Shown: positions 42,300 through 55,623, counted from the first letter of the stretch. The stretch: 64,000 bases of DNA from Isoetes taiwanensis (GCA_021234155.1 JAJEKV010000169.1:541344-605343); one strand, 5' to 3'. Numbers and translations are program-made. The notes: generated from the letters alone by a model not told the origin.

Positions 42300-44479
42300 A
42301 CAACATGGCAACTAGGAGAAGGGATTTAGCAGTTGATTACCTATTGATGACCTGCTGAGCGGAATTGGAGCGTCATTTTCCATTCCTAGACTAATGAGCT
42401 CCCCAGCCAAGCCATGTTGTAATACAGGAATGTTTTAGAAATGTTTTAAAATATTCCTGGTGGTGCAGAGGCATTTGACACACCAGGAATGTTTGTAAAA
42501 GAAACATTCGTGCAACCTGAATGCAACTTGGGCTTTCATTCGAAAAGTCGGCAAGTGACAAGTGGTGATAGCGTTGATCTACTATGCAAGGTCTACTGCA
42601 TTTTTGTGTTTTTGAGCTGCCTTTTTAGGTTCTTGATCTGTTGTTCAAGATCTGCTACATGTATGTCCTCTTCATTTTGCTTTTGAATTGTTTGTATCAT
42701 TTTCTTAGATCTGAATTTGTTTTTCCAGAATATTTCTTGGAGCAAGACAAACTCTCTCAAGTAATATGCACAGATTTATCTCTTTATTTTATCTGTTCTT
42801 GACACGCGGAGTGTTTTCAATGTTTGAATTGAATGTTTGGTACTTGAAGAATGAGAATTTTATTGTCGGATGTTGGCGAAGCTTGAAAGTCCACACCATT
42901 TGATCCGAAGTTCAATGAGAAGACTTGTCAATGGATCAAGCTAATATTAGAGGCTATAGCAAATTTTTTCACACGAAATGATTCATCCTGCTTCAATCAC
43001 AAGTTATCGAAAATTTGCCCTCAAAATCTTAAACTAATCAAATTTGACAAATACACTTAACTTTTTAAGCTTAATAGATTCAATATGCTATAGAGAATAC
43101 TTGAAACAAATATTACCTAATAGTATTGTTTTAAATTCATAAGAAAAACTTGTTACATGAAATCAAAGATATGTAAAAATTAATATTCTTAAAAGAAACA
43201 ATAACGTATAAAATAAATCATATATGCTTACTTGTCTCACCTGTGTACATATGTTTTTGGCCTTTCCTTTCCAAACTGCAAGGTTTTCCATGAAATTAAA
43301 ACCCTAGCCATTCAAGGTCCATTAACATGTATTAAAATGCATGCATTCAAGCTCTCAATGTCCGTTTGTACATGCCATTTGATTTAATTGGGGGTACTTT
43401 CATAACTAGCATTGTTTGCACATTGACTAATGCAATTTGAAGCAATGTAAAAATATTCTTAAATCTATTCTCATCTATAGAAAGCTATATCATGCTACTT
43501 CCTCAACATTCTTGCGTGACCAATTAGACATAACATGAATTTTGTAATTAGCATACTCTCCCTCAATGTGTCTGAGTCAATATGTGGGTGCACTTGTAGT
43601 AGTCCTCTCACAAACTTTGGTGCCACAAAAGTGAACCAATTCCTCAATGCTATCTTCACCAAAATTCCATATTTTTTGAGAAACTCTAGGACAAAGTACA
43701 TTGAAATGTCTGCAAAATTGAAGTTGTAGCAAGATTGCTTTTTCTAAATCTGCTCCATTTGTATTGAATGGCACGTAAAACTTTAATATAGGACTAACTT
43801 TTTATAGATTAATAAAAAGGGCACGCCGCTAAAAAAGATTGGTATTTACATTTGGTTGGTTAGTTGGTCTGTTTATTTCATTTGTTACAAGAAATTTATC
43901 GCGACGACCAAGGCTGCCACGAACATTTCTCTTTCCCCACTCCCTATTGAAATCGATCAATATATATACAATCATGTGAGCAATGCTTGTACATGGATAT
44001 ACATAATGATTGATGGGTTATATCATAGCTAATTTTAAAACTTCAACAATGTAACACATTGGCAAAATGTACCTTGAATACAAGGAATGAAGCAAGGGCG
44101 AAGCACTCACATTAATATTTTAATTGCTTTCAATGTGATAAAATACTAGAAATGTCTTCTATTTATAGGATGGAAGTCCATTTAGATAGTTGACACATGT
44201 CACTAATCAAAGGCTATTTTTACGCCACATGTTTGCATTCAAAGACACATATAATGTATATATCTTTCATAGGCAATCGTTGAAACGAAGTCTATCTAGA
44301 CAATTGGCATATGTCATTGCCTTTCCTTTTTTTTTAAGGATGAAAAGCAAGTTTATTAATCACGGGTAAACATTATAAGATGCATAAATTTCATCTAGCT
44401 GTGCAATTACAAGACAACGCTCCCAAAATCATGAGCCTGAAGCATTATGTACTCACTCCCGCATAGGAGACTGGCTAAT
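42300..44479. other. AT-rich intergenic DNA
   Basis: Only short open frames without recognisable domains. I see no terminal repeats or RNA genes. Confidence 0.55.
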
Positions 44480-45060
44480 GATAAGAATTAACTTAGAGAT
44501 ACTGAATCCAAATACGGTCTCCCATGTCTTCCCTGAGGGAGGAATGGTCATAAGCCATCAGTATCTTAGCCTGGGCTACAACAATGACTCTATGAACAGG
44601 TGAATAAATGCCCTGAAAAATGTGGAGTCTACAACGCGCCCAGATTGACCACAGTAACCACCCAGACTCGAGATGAAATGCCTTCCGTTTATCTAGGGCC
44701 CATGCACCTAGGTAGGATGCTAGGAGAATAGATTGACAATCTAGTGTATTGTTAAATAATGCTTGAAGCCAGGACCATGCTGGCTGAACTTCTGGACAGG
44801 AAAAGATGCAATGCTCAAGTGTTTCAACATCTGAAAGGCAAAGCGTACATAGTGCAGATCTGAGTTGCGAGGATCATAGTGATGCTGCAAGGTGTTTATA
44901 CGCAAACACCTATGTAAGACTTGCCACAAAGTACAGAAACTTTAGGATGGAGCAACTTATCCCAAAGTCAGCACCATGTGTGAGCCTGCGTGGGTTCTGG
45001 GATATGTAATTGCCATCCATTTGGCAATTGGAGGGGACATGGAGCTAAGAGCATACGGTA
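44480..45060 (-). pseudogene. LINE 3' fragment with reverse-transcriptase zinc-binding domain
   Basis: On the minus strand a long stretch reads SALCTLCLSDVETLEHCIF, then SCPEVQPAW. The pattern C-x2-C, E-T-x-E-H, C-P matches the zf-RVT domain found downstream of RT in plant non-LTR retrotransposons. The frame stays open through GWLLWSIWARCRLHIFQGIY to about 44535. Upstream, in another frame, WDKLLHPKV and LWQVLHRCLRIN match the start of the same domain, so one frameshift lies near 44930. No RT core is nearby on this strand, so this is a truncated copy. Confidence 0.75.
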
Positions 45061-47736
45061 TATAGAGCAGACAATGTACTTGCCTTTGTGAATATCCTCA
45101 TGACAACCCCATGGCACCCTTTCCGTGAGGCTGACTTTTTGTGCCTTCCTTTTGCCGCGTGTTCGTATTTTAAGCCACATGTAAATAATATCAAATATCA
45201 TTAATATAATATAACAGGCATAATCATTTAGAATCATTCTTATAAATGAAATAAGGCACCTGAACTACTACAATTGTTGGATCAGTCGATCCTACGGCCC
45301 AGACTGTATATTGGAGCCTCTAGGCACCTCTGGTTTCGCTTATGATTATTTATGATTGGGGGCACCTATGATTTTGAAATATGAAATACGCATTCGCCTA
45401 AAATTTTGATGGAATATCGAGCCTTTATAAGATTTTAGAATATGAAATACGGGGGCTCGAACCTCTACCAAAATAACTCAAAGTCCTAATAAGATTACTT
45501 TAACCAATATAATGAGTGAGGTAACATGATTATTTTTATCTTAAATCCATGTTTTTTTATAATAACCCATTCAATTGTTTTAGGATATGGTCTATGGTTT
45601 CAAAAAAAAAATCATTTTTACATCCATACCAAATCCCCGCGGACTTCCTGCTAAAGCCTGCACCCTAATGGATGGTTTCCAAGGGAGGTATGATTTATCC
45701 GCCTTCTTCTATGGGATCCAAAGTGTTGCATCTCAGCTTGGAACAAGGCCCTGCAAAGGGATACTACAAGTCCCTAAGTTAATTGGGACTACAATATGGG
45801 CTATGGAATAGGACCCTATTGATTCCAAGCCCAAGACCTTACCTCCACCTGAATGGGTCGCTCCTATCAGCAAAGGACCTGGAAGAAGGGTGGAAGGAAG
45901 TGGATATATAGCTTGCCACATTCTAGCATGTCCTCAACCATTTGTCATTTAAAAAACTCATATCTCTTTGGGTATGTCCTATTCTGGGACTAAATATATA
46001 TCAACTCCTGTGGCTTGATGTTATGTTGATTTCAGACACAAACTCCAATGATGCCTATATTGATGCCAAGATTGTGGAGGATTAGTTAGGAATTTTTGCC
46101 TTCCTCACTTGCATTTTAGACTCTTCTTTTTATGCATGAGACAATGTGGCCAAAGGGAACCACGAAAAATGCACTTATACATAGGGGCTATGCCATGTGC
46201 ATGCAGAGGATGGAAAAAACTTCCATCTATCTAGATGCCTTGAAAGGCAAATTTAACCTCTTTTTAATACAATATCTTGCTTGCTCTACTCATGCATCAT
46301 GTTCTCCCTCTCTCCTCATAAGAGTTTTCAAGATCAAGAGACATGAAGAATGAAGAAAACTTAGATTCAAAGGAAGAAGCTCAATAAGCAATTTTAGTTC
46401 AAACTCTTATGTAATGAGAAAATAGATATACTAGAAAGATGCAAAGAGTATGCGAAGAAACTGAAGGTGATATGATATAATGTGCATAATGCAGATACGT
46501 AACCCCAAAAGATGAGTCAAAGGATAAAAACAAGAGCTATAAGGCTCAAGATTAGCATTGAACCAGAATGTTGAACCTCATGTTGTATGGCGTTTTATAT
46601 ACTAGCAAAGGGCTTCTTTTCTACACCAATGCAGCAGCATATTTATGGATATTCTGGAACATCACCCAACATGTACAAATGCAAAAATGAAATAACATAT
46701 TGGACAGGAAGTTAGCCTTGGAATGAAGGGTTGTAAGTTTCAATTTTGTTCTATCATGTGGCAAATATGATGTGAATATGGTTGTCACACTGGCATATTA
46801 TACAAAAGACTAGTCTTGTGAGGTAAGGTCTCAGGCTCAAACCTTGTTGATTCTCTTTTTTTTTGTGATGACTACATAGCGTTGTTTACACTAGCATTTT
46901 TTCCTCTCATAGTCGTAAATACAGGGCAATGACATTTACCTTCTAAGGCTCTTATTTGACAACACGTATAGATTCTACATTCCCTTGGCGTATTAATCCA
47001 CCTATCTATCTCAATTCTGAATCGATGTGCCTACGTTAATAGATGCAATGGCCTGATGCCTTTGTATAAACAAATGTACTAAAATATAGATTAATATGCT
47101 ATTTCTAATGAGTTATTTTAACACCTTTCGAGCTATTAACATTTCAAATATTAATTAAGAAATAAACATTCAGGTACTACCTCAAACTATTGAGCTCTAC
47201 AATGTTATTCACCTATACATATAGATGGTCTTGTAAGTCCGTTGGGACAGCCATATTATGTGTTCCTATATCCAAAAGGCCTTTAATTGTCGTTAAATCA
47301 TGGCAACTATATGCTAGGCTTGGCAGTCGTGTCTCTTGATATTTAGCGATAGAGTGTGTGGTATCATACATTGAAGTGGCATGAATGTCAATTTTCTCAA
47401 GCTATAATTTTGACTCCAAATGGATGCATCAAGAAGGGTCTCTGAACATGTTTCGGGCTATCCCATGCGGTGGCTGTTATTGTAGAGCCTCATACCCTAT
47501 GCGATATAGAAGAGCTGACTCAATCAAGATGTAGAACAAGTGTGCTTGATAGGCTCTACCTCAAAGCAAGAAAATGAAATAAATAAAAGTAGAGGTTCTT
47601 GCTAAAATTCTAAGCTGATAAGCTTTCAATGCCAGTAGAAAACTCTTGTATCCTTTGCTCAAGGAAGGTCATTTCTTTGATTTTAGATCAAGGAAAATGC
47701 AATGGCACTTACAAAGTTGGCACCAGTGTAGGTTAC
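45061..47736. other. Intergenic DNA, no supported gene
   Basis: Short frames only. One 74-codon plus-strand frame (45587-45811) has ordinary composition but no domain I recognise, so I do not call it. Confidence 0.5.
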
Positions 47737-47962
47737 GTACGCGTATGTTACGTTTTCTATACTTAACGTACCGTACCCATACGTACCGTACGTACTTATT
47801 CATTTTGTGCATCAAATAAGGAAAAAAATTTGGTTTGTTGTTTACGTACGCGTACGGTACGTACTTTATAAGTACGGTACAAGTACGGTACGTACTTTAT
47901 AGGTACGGTACAAGTACTTTTCAAAAAAAAAAAAATTTTTGGTTAACGTACGTACCGTACGT
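47737..47962. repeat. Dense GTAC array
   Basis: About 20 copies of GTAC, many as CGTACGGTACGTAC or AAGTACGGTAC, fall within 226 bp, interrupted by a poly-A run and TTTTGG. The next 160 bp are rich in GCATCGCACGC-like words. It resembles a subterminal repeat zone of a DNA transposon, but I could not define terminal repeats. Confidence 0.85.
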
Positions 47963-48230
47963 ATTTTATGGTATCGCACGCACCGCACGCCGCATTTTTT
48001 AAACAACAACTTTGACGACGCTTGTACGCTAAACTTGCCATCGTGACGCTACCCTCGCATCGCACGCTGCATACGCATCGCATACACGCACGGCACTGGA
48101 AGTACCTGCACTACACCGTTATACACACATGCGTCATTACCAGCCGCTTAAACATAATATCATATACAACTTCACTGACTGAAGATCTTTGGCCCTTGAG
48201 GGGATGCACTTATACATAAGGGGGTATGGC

Positions 48231-48417
48231 ATCCTCCCTTGTATACGCATTTTCAAAAGGCAGTCTGAACCTTCCTTGTATTTGCATTCAGTGCTTAAAA
48301 ACACCCCTAACCCAGGGTGGCAAAAAATCCCCCTTGTATACCCATTTTCAAAAGGCAATCTGACCCCTCCTTGTATATTGTTTGCACTAGATCAATGCTT
48401 AAAAACACCCCTAACCC
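48231..48417. repeat. Imperfect tandem duplication, about 90 bp
   Basis: Two copies share CCTTGTATAC, CATTTTCAAAAGGCA and GCTTAAAAACACCCCTAACC. The first runs 48231-48313 and the second 48327-48417. Confidence 0.8.
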
Positions 48418-48959
48418 CTATCTACACAAATGGTAATAAATGACCCCTTCTACTAAACTCCCATGGGTTGTATGCTGACCAAAGATGAATCCCATAGGTT
48501 TTCACCACCCAATTTAAAAGGGCATTACTTCAGATGTTGCAATGGTCTCTCGCAATGGTCATTCTCCTCCTTCTACACTTGTTGGAGGAGAATGAGAGTG
48601 GTGGATTATGTGCTAGCGACAGAGCAAGAACTACATCTTGTCACACATGTGCATGTGTGGATGTACGCTTGTTCTAGTGATAACTCGTGAGTCCTGGAAA
48701 AAATATGTCTCGAGTTCGAGGCTACCCAGAGTCGCATTAAATGCAAGGTGGTTGGGGGCAAGATTCAACTTACACAACTATGCAATGTTAGAGTAGTGTG
48801 TGTGTCATATGTCATGGGGGATGTTGCAATTTTAAGCAATGTTAGAGTGGTGTGTGCATTATTGGATGCGCCAAATGGCATGACGTTAAAACTGCTACTT
48901 CTTCTTCTTTGAAATATACTAGCAACCCATACAAATCCACTGTCAAGCTACTTTTTAGA

Positions 48960-49753
48960 TGCCGTATCAGTTGGGTTATGATCGAGTAGAGGAGTATGTC
49001 CAGGCTGCTAATAGAAGAGCCATTGAAAATTCAACGGCTTCCCACATTAGAACAATAGGCTGACAAGCTGGTTGTAGACCTTCTGAGTGAGGCAGAACAT
49101 TGTTTTGGGAGAAGATGCAGGGGGTTCTCATGCTCATCAATATTTCTACGAAACAAGTGGTTTGCTGCTCATTGCAAAGAGCTTAAATGCCAGTTCATAA
49201 AGGTAATTGATCTCACGCTCAGGTTGCAGGCAATCAAACAATACAAAGCTTTCCTCAATGGCAAGGAGATACAATATGTTATAGAGCATCAGCGAAAAAT
49301 ATTCTACCTCTTGGACCCTCGCCCCAAGACATTTTGGAGGAGAGTAGTGCGGAAAACTATGCAATCCAGTGGTAACATCGAGATGGTTAGAGTCCATCTG
49401 GTCATCTTATCAACATCAGTGTTGGAGTCTGCCAAAGGTGTCCACTCTCTCCCATACCGTTTAATATATACATTGATCAGTTTGAGGACTGGCTCACTCA
49501 GCATGGAGGTGGAGGGGTCCAGATCACTCACCATATTATGCGACAACTGATATACACAGATGATGTGGATCTCTTAACTCACAATCCAACAAGTATACAG
49601 GAGCATCTCGAAGTACTGAGTGCCTTCTGCAAGCACACTAGTATGCACGTCAATTTGGCCAAGACCAAGGTACTCATGATATCATCTTCAAGGTCGCCTT
49701 GCCTCACTTATCAAGGCCAAAATGTAGAAGTTTGCTTATATACAAATACGTAA
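48960..49753 (+). pseudogene. LINE fragment, copy 1 (endonuclease-RT linker plus RT palm)
   Basis: A run of about 70 codons at 49150-49370 (KWFAAHCKELK..., DPRPKTFWRRV) matches the region between endonuclease and RT of plant LINEs. After a deletion, 49430-49753 gives a decayed Q-R-C-P-L-S-P block, then LIYTDDVDLLTHNPTSIQEHL with Y-T-D-D at the palm active site, and FCKHTSMHVNLAKTKV. The first half of RT is missing. The element is broken and cannot be active. Confidence 0.8.
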
Positions 49754-49879
49754 GGGTAGAGTTCACTATTGAGGTGGACTCGGACCACCTATCACTCTAC
49801 TTGTAACTAGCTTGGCAGGTTGTCCCAACCTCCTATGCAGCACCCCTTGCATGCCTTAGCTCCAACTAGACTATGAACA

Positions 49880-50570
49880 TGCAGAGGTTTACGCTCGGAT
49901 GCTCACAGATGACTTGGCAAACATTTTGCAATCCCCTACACTTGGAGAAGCCGCCCCTGATGGACCATGGGGGCCACGATCTTCCTGTGTAACCATTGGT
50001 TTGATGCGGAGTGCAAGGAACATAAACGCTTGCTCTGCCAAGTCACAGATCCTGCTCTATTCCCATATGCAATCATACAACCACCTTCTCCTTAAGGCTA
50101 AGAAGGCCAGATACATCACAAACCATCAAGAGGGAAATGTTCTTCCACCGACCGTTTATCCTGTGACCTTTCCGCTTAAGGTTGCTTAGAAATCCAAGAT
50201 AACCTCCAAACATGGAGACAATATGTGCAAATGCCTTTTATAATCCCTATGGAGCATAGGTGACGGCACTTCTCCCAAACATAGTCCAAATACTGAATTC
50301 ACAGAGGTAGATGTAGACCAGGGCCTATTGCATCTAGCCAATGGAAAAGCGCCAGACCTCGTATACAGGCAGAGTTGCTCAAGTCGGCAGGAACATCCAT
50401 AGTACAGGTATTGACTACCATATTCAACAAGGCACTACGAGAGGGTTTGACCCGCACTGCCCAGCCAATTACCGAACAATTAGGGTCATCTCAGTTTTTG
50501 CAAAACTACTTGCTGGCATGCTAGAGCAGCAGTTGATGTCCTGGGCAAAGGCAGCAGAATAGCATCTATT
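49880..50570 (+). pseudogene. LINE fragment, copy 2 (linker plus RT N-terminus)
   Basis: The linker reads HWFDAECKEHKRLLCQVTDP at about 50010-50065, then in another frame YNHLLLKAKKARYITNHQE. It is clearly the same module as copy 1. It is followed at 50330-50560 by LANGKAPDL, ANYRTIRVISVFAKLLAGML and EQQLMSWA, the first part of RT. The palm, present in copy 1, is missing here. The two copies are head to tail. Confidence 0.75.
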
Positions 50571-51169
50571 TGTAGACTTTCATACCAATTTGTGCATATG
50601 TAACACTTGCTTGTATCTATAGGCTATTCTATTATGTATACAGTTGTGGGTTGCATCACTTTCAGAAACATGCAACAAGTCTAATATAAAGGATTGGGAT
50701 ACTTTTATCTAGAAACATGTAAGAACAGGTTGGAAGGCCTTTTATATAATGCATAAGAATTGCCACAAAGTAGAGCTTTATGGATGGTCCTATCAGTCAC
50801 ACTTGTTCAGGGTTTTAGTAGAACTAGTCCTTATGTACGAAATATGGAGTAGAAGTATAGGGGACAATGATATTGCTTGCCACTTGGGAGGACTTAGAAC
50901 AGGTCCAGAAAGCCTTTTTAACTCGAGCATTTAAATAAATAATAAATAAATTTGCATTATCACGCCCATTTTGGACCTTGAAGGTCATTGAGCGACAGTT
51001 ACAATCATGATTTCAACTTCAATAACAGGGTTCTATGCAAATCAATTTCTCGAAGAAAGTGTCCAAGATTTAAGAAATCAGTTCCCATAAAGAATCAAAG
51101 TCCTGAGTATTAATCCTAAATCTCAATCTAATATTGTCGTATGCTCGACATCGTAACAATGCATGGACC
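50571..51169. other. Intergenic DNA
   Basis: AT-rich sequence without a supported feature. Confidence 0.5.
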
Positions 51170-52121
51170 TCATAAATCAGCTTCCACATAAATCAACATT
51201 GGATTTATCAATTCTTCATCAGACTCCGAGGGAATATCTACCATATAAATGTTTGGGACGTGGGGTCCCATAGCATCAAAAGCTTCCTCAGGTGGCTGGG
51301 GCGGGGCCTCTTGGAACATAAGGTCTCGTAGCCTCAAGAGGGTGTCAACTGGCTCAATGGTCTTCTGATGAAATTGAAGCAAATGTTGCACCTCAATAGG
51401 GAGCTCGGCTGATGTAAAATTGATGAAATCATCCATGCAATACCGGTGAGCTCGCATAATATTTGTGCCTTCCTTTGGACTTAAGGTCAAGAACAACATA
51501 GTAAGTCCACATAATATCCTCCAATAGGAGGTATTCTTGCCCTTGATGGTGGATAACCCGAGGGCATCCAAGTCGGAAGAAGCCATGCCCCTTGATCTCG
51601 ATGTAGGGGCATCTCGCCCGCTTAATCAAGCTTCCACCGGACGAAGTCATCCTCTCTGACATACTGCCATCCTCAAGCGCTTTGCCCTTCTCTCACCGGG
51701 TAAGGTCTCATCTTCCACGCATCGATCCATGAGTATAGCCAGAGCAAAGTTTACTTCAAAGTATTGCTGGCCCCTCACGCATCGATGGGTGGGTTCTTGC
51801 CCTATCTCGAAGCTTTCCTGTGAGAATGTTAGAGGCATGGGAATCGCCTCCCAACATCTCTCTCATAATGGACCTCTTTAAATAAAGGTGGGGTGGATCC
51901 CCTATGGTGATACAGAGGGGTACCATTTCCTAAGTTTAGAACTCAAGGAAAGCAACATAATTAGGGTGGGCCTGCATATTAGTAATGAGCTCCATCTTTT
52001 GGAGCAGAAAAGGCTGATCGAATGGGACCTGAGGATCCCAATGTTCTCCATCTTGGTACCATTGGAGGAGGCTAGGGGTCTCCATTGCACAGGCGAGTAG
52101 TGGGAGAGGAGCGAGAAGCAA
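51170..52121 (-). pseudogene. Unidentified minus-strand coding remnant
   Basis: From a possible start near 52085-52121 (METPSLLQWYQDGEHWDPQV) the minus strand stays coding-like through frame changes for about 300 residues. Pieces include QKMELITNMQAHPNYVAFLEF, YIEIKGHGFFRLGCPRVIHH, and a 138-codon clean end (51170-51586) with LPIEVQHLLQFHQKTIEPVD and an acidic tail IPSESDEELINP. I do not recognise the protein. It may be part of element E, whose LTR lies to the right in the same orientation. Confidence 0.45.
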
Positions 52122-53600
52122 GGGAAGTAAAGAAGAAATGAAACCCTAAACAATATCTGTAACTTTATTTTAAATTTTATGCTGACGTCAGTGTCAGTTA
52201 TTATTAATAATTAAATAAATACTTTATACTTACAAAAAAATTAGGCAATCCAAAATTTTCTTTTTTCTATACAAAATTTGTACAACAAAATGCTTGACAA
52301 GCAAGCTAGTTATGGTCTCCCCCGACCTCTCGGGCGAGAGCAAGTCCTTCCTCATGATGATAACCCTCTTGGCGAATAGCATGCAGGTCGCAAGATCCCC
52401 AAAAGGTGCTACCGTGTAATCCTCTACGGCTCATGGAGGGCGCAGCATAGCAAGGTTTGGAACCCAAGATCGGCCCGATACTCTTGTGCTATCTCTGACC
52501 AAAGTACTGAAGGAAGCTTCCATAGCGTAATCTTTGTTGTCATCCGATACTCCGGACTTCCCTCAACGCCATGGTGTTGGACCCATACATGTGCGCTTCT
52601 TTGGTCGTGGTGGGTTTCTTTGGTGTGGTCTTGCCTCCCCGAGACTCCCATGAGGCTCCGGGCAAATGTTTACGTGGTCCTCGGCTGACGCGCGTAGCTT
52701 GTAGCTTTGCCAATGCTCCCAATTGTCTTAAGTTTTTCCTTATAAGTGCTCCCCGATTTACGTCCAGACTTCCGCCTCGCTTTCACAACAGAGTTTCACC
52801 GGCCGGAGCCCGGGCCACAAGCACTTTGGTTTTGTTGGGGCTGCTGTTGATCCTGGTTCTGCTTGGCAAGCTCCTCGCCTGCCGCCATTGCCGCCGACCT
52901 CGCTTCTACCTCCCCGGCTGCATGGCGTGTGCAAATGCCATGTGTTTCTTCCACCTCTGGCGAGGCGACGCAAGAACCCTTCTTAGCAATTCAGCGTGAT
53001 ATCTCTCTGGCCTAGCCTGCATATCCAACTAAATGGAAATCAGGTGGTCCACCGTGAGGTATGATGGGACTTCACCCCAAGCAAAAACTTTGGGTTGCCT
53101 CATTATAGTGGTAAGGGGGAAGGTCAAAGAGGTCCTCCGATACGATGGCGTGGTCGTCTCCCAAGTCGGTATATTTTCTACCTCTGGCCCTCGGATCTCA
53201 CCTTGCCGATTCTCGAGCGTCGTCATCTTGAGCGAGCCCTATGATCCTTTCGGCCTCTTCCCGGATGGCCTCGTCTTCAGCAACCTCCACACACGAGGGA
53301 GGACAAAACTTGACCAGCATCAGAACTTGGTCGGGCTGTTCTACTAGTGTGTAGGGTTGTCTTAGGGCATTAAGTTTCAGCAAAAAGCCGCATTGCATGG
53401 AAAATAGGGTAAGGGACCGTATGTCCGGCGACAAAGCGTTGTACCAACTCTTCTAGGAGGAGGTCGACCTTTTCCGAGTCGTCGGCAAGTCGCCGCCAAG
53501 CTCGCAAAAAGATCCGTGGACGCCGAGGTAATCAGAATATACAAAGCCACAAAAGCGAAGCCATGTTCATTGGCGAGGAAAGGGTTCAAGGGAGGTGCCG
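52122..53600 (-). pseudogene. Unidentified degenerate minus-strand coding region
   Basis: Several minus-strand stretches have coding-like composition: FAFVALYILITSASTDLFASL (53500-53570), DQVLMLVKFCPPSCVEVAEDE (53270-53330), MRQPKVFAWGEVPSYLTVDHLISI (53029-53100) and EIAQEYRADLGFQTLLCCAL (52435-52500). They are separated by stops and frame changes. No family is recognised. Being between the E primer-binding site and the ORF at 51170-52121, it could be the internal region of E. Confidence 0.35.
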
Positions 53601-54208
53601 GTATGGCAAATGGTGGCGGTCCGCAAGCACAAGGTTATGGTGAGGCGAGCTCTTCTTCGGCGGCTATGGTGGACGGGCGAGGCGAAGAGCACTAGATGGC
53701 GAGATGGGATAAAATTAATAACCGTCCATTTTTTTTTTAAGTTCAAAATTTTTCAATTTTTTTTTAAATTTATACGATGAAAATACGTGTTTTTATATAA
53801 TGAAAAGGTCGGGTGAAATACGAGTTTCTTTGTCGATTCTACGACGTCGTTTTGCTCGACATGCACTCTGTGCTCCCGGGCACGTTTGATGCCATTTTGA
53901 TGCCGGATGCTGGTCTTCCTAAGGTAATTGGACTGTGCCCGACACGTTGGTGCAAAAATCGCCTCCATCCGAGTCACCAAGAAAAAGTTATGGCCCTTGA
54001 AAACAAGAGACCTTTTTCTCCACAACTTGATATACTTACCATACTAGCTTACACCTTCATACCCAACTAGTTTAATCCTCTCATAACTAGGTCAGCACAC
54101 ATTCTAATTATGGAACCGTTGTAGTTTAGCCTAAGACGGAGTCTCCTACAACAAACCACCCTAACGAGTTAGACTATGGCCAGTGCAATGATTTGGTCTA
54201 CCAAAATC
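53601..54208. other. AT-rich stretch before element E's primer-binding site
   Basis: No supported gene. It would be 5' untranslated sequence if element E is real. Confidence 0.4.
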
Positions 54209-54220
54209 ACTCTGATACCA
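54209..54220 (-). other. Primer-binding site of element E
   Basis: Minus-strand TGGTATCAGAGT is a strong match to the initiator tRNA-Met complement used by plant LTR retrotransposons. It lies three bases from the LTR end. Confidence 0.85.
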
Positions 54221-54223
54221 CCG

Positions 54224-55623
54224 TGACACTCCCAGAATTCATACGATGCTCCCATCGTATAAATAGAGGAATTCCCCTCACGTGGCAACTACATCACCAT
54301 GGAAGGGCCCTCCGTCTAATCGGACCACTTGGGATGGCCAAGTGTCTGGGCAAGGAACACAGGGGTGTCATTCGTCTTACGTCCTCTATGGGAGTCCTAT
54401 AGAGCAGAAGCGTACATATATGTTAGCACACAACAATCATGTACCACCAATGGCGGGTGGTCCATCCATCATCATCATCTACATGGTAATACAAGTACAA
54501 GATAATATAAGCAATATACAATAAACAAGGGCTCTACCCTGGGCTCAGACTCCATGGGTTCGACTGATGGTCAGGACCTCAAGATAACGACAGACGGAGG
54601 TATAACATGGCATTGGCTGACATAGAACAATGGCTAGGATAATCCCTCCTGTGCACACCCTGCAGATAGGTTGAAACATGCTATGGCGTGATTGTAGCCT
54701 TCCGGAGACGCAATCTCATGGAGTCACTCTATGAGACTACTCGGGGTTACATCTCCCGAAGAGGTAGGTCAGGGAGGCGTCCCCTCCTTGGGCATGACGA
54801 ATCCCTGGGTGTGCTAGAGAACACATGCCATATCAGTGACCCCCCATCCGTACCCGACTTACCCCCCTAAATCTAAAGGCCAGCTCACCGCGCCCGTTCG
54901 AGTCCAGTACGTCCATATAGACACGTCGCCTGCGACATAGGGAGTGCCAGACCCATAGCCAGTGGTGACCGACTATAAGTCTAGCACACTATAGGAGTAT
55001 TGTAGCCAAGCTAGGCAAGACCCCAACCCCGTTTCACCATCATATCCGTTGTCTAGTGCTGAATCACAACATAGCATCCACAACCAGGTGGGCTCTTGTG
55101 CACAGGCCGCATTTACTAGGTGTTAAGGGCTCTAGCTAAAGACATCTCTACTTCTAGGAAGCCTTAGGTCTCTACCCTCCCTTAACCGCAGGCACACAGG
55201 AGAACAGAAAGAGAGAACACAATCATAATCAAAGTATCCTCATCATCTTAGTAACACATAAAAGAGAAATTAACCATTCCATCTAATCAGAGAAGGGTTA
55301 CCTGAAATACAGACTATCTAGGGACTAACCAGTCTCTTGGCTAGAGCCATTGTCACGGAAGGTTTCCATTCTTCAAGTCTGGTTACAACAGCTGGTAGTT
55401 CCTCCTTCCTCCAACTCTCCCCAAATCGATTTGGGGTAGCCAATCGATTTGGGCCAGGTGGCATTGCCTAGTTGGCTGACTTTTACTAATTAATAACCTA
55501 ATTAGCCTAATTAGGTTATTTACTCACTAATACCTTAGCATAGCTAATAAAAACCCTTTTAAGTTAGCCCAAGTTATCCTCTATCGACCCATAATGGTCT
55601 AATTATACCCTGGTGACGTGTCA
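54224..55623 (-). repeat. Element E: 5' LTR of a truncated or degenerate retrotransposon
   Basis: The 1,400-bp segment starts TGACACTCCC and ends GTGACGTGTCA on the plus strand, so its outermost bases form the inverted pair TGACAC/GTGTCA. The adjacent tRNA-Met site shows that it is a 5' LTR rather than a solo LTR, with the internal region to the left. I found no matching LTR further left, so the element is truncated or its 3' part is deleted. Inside, two copies of CAAATCGATTTGGG lie at 55430-55465. Confidence 0.7.
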
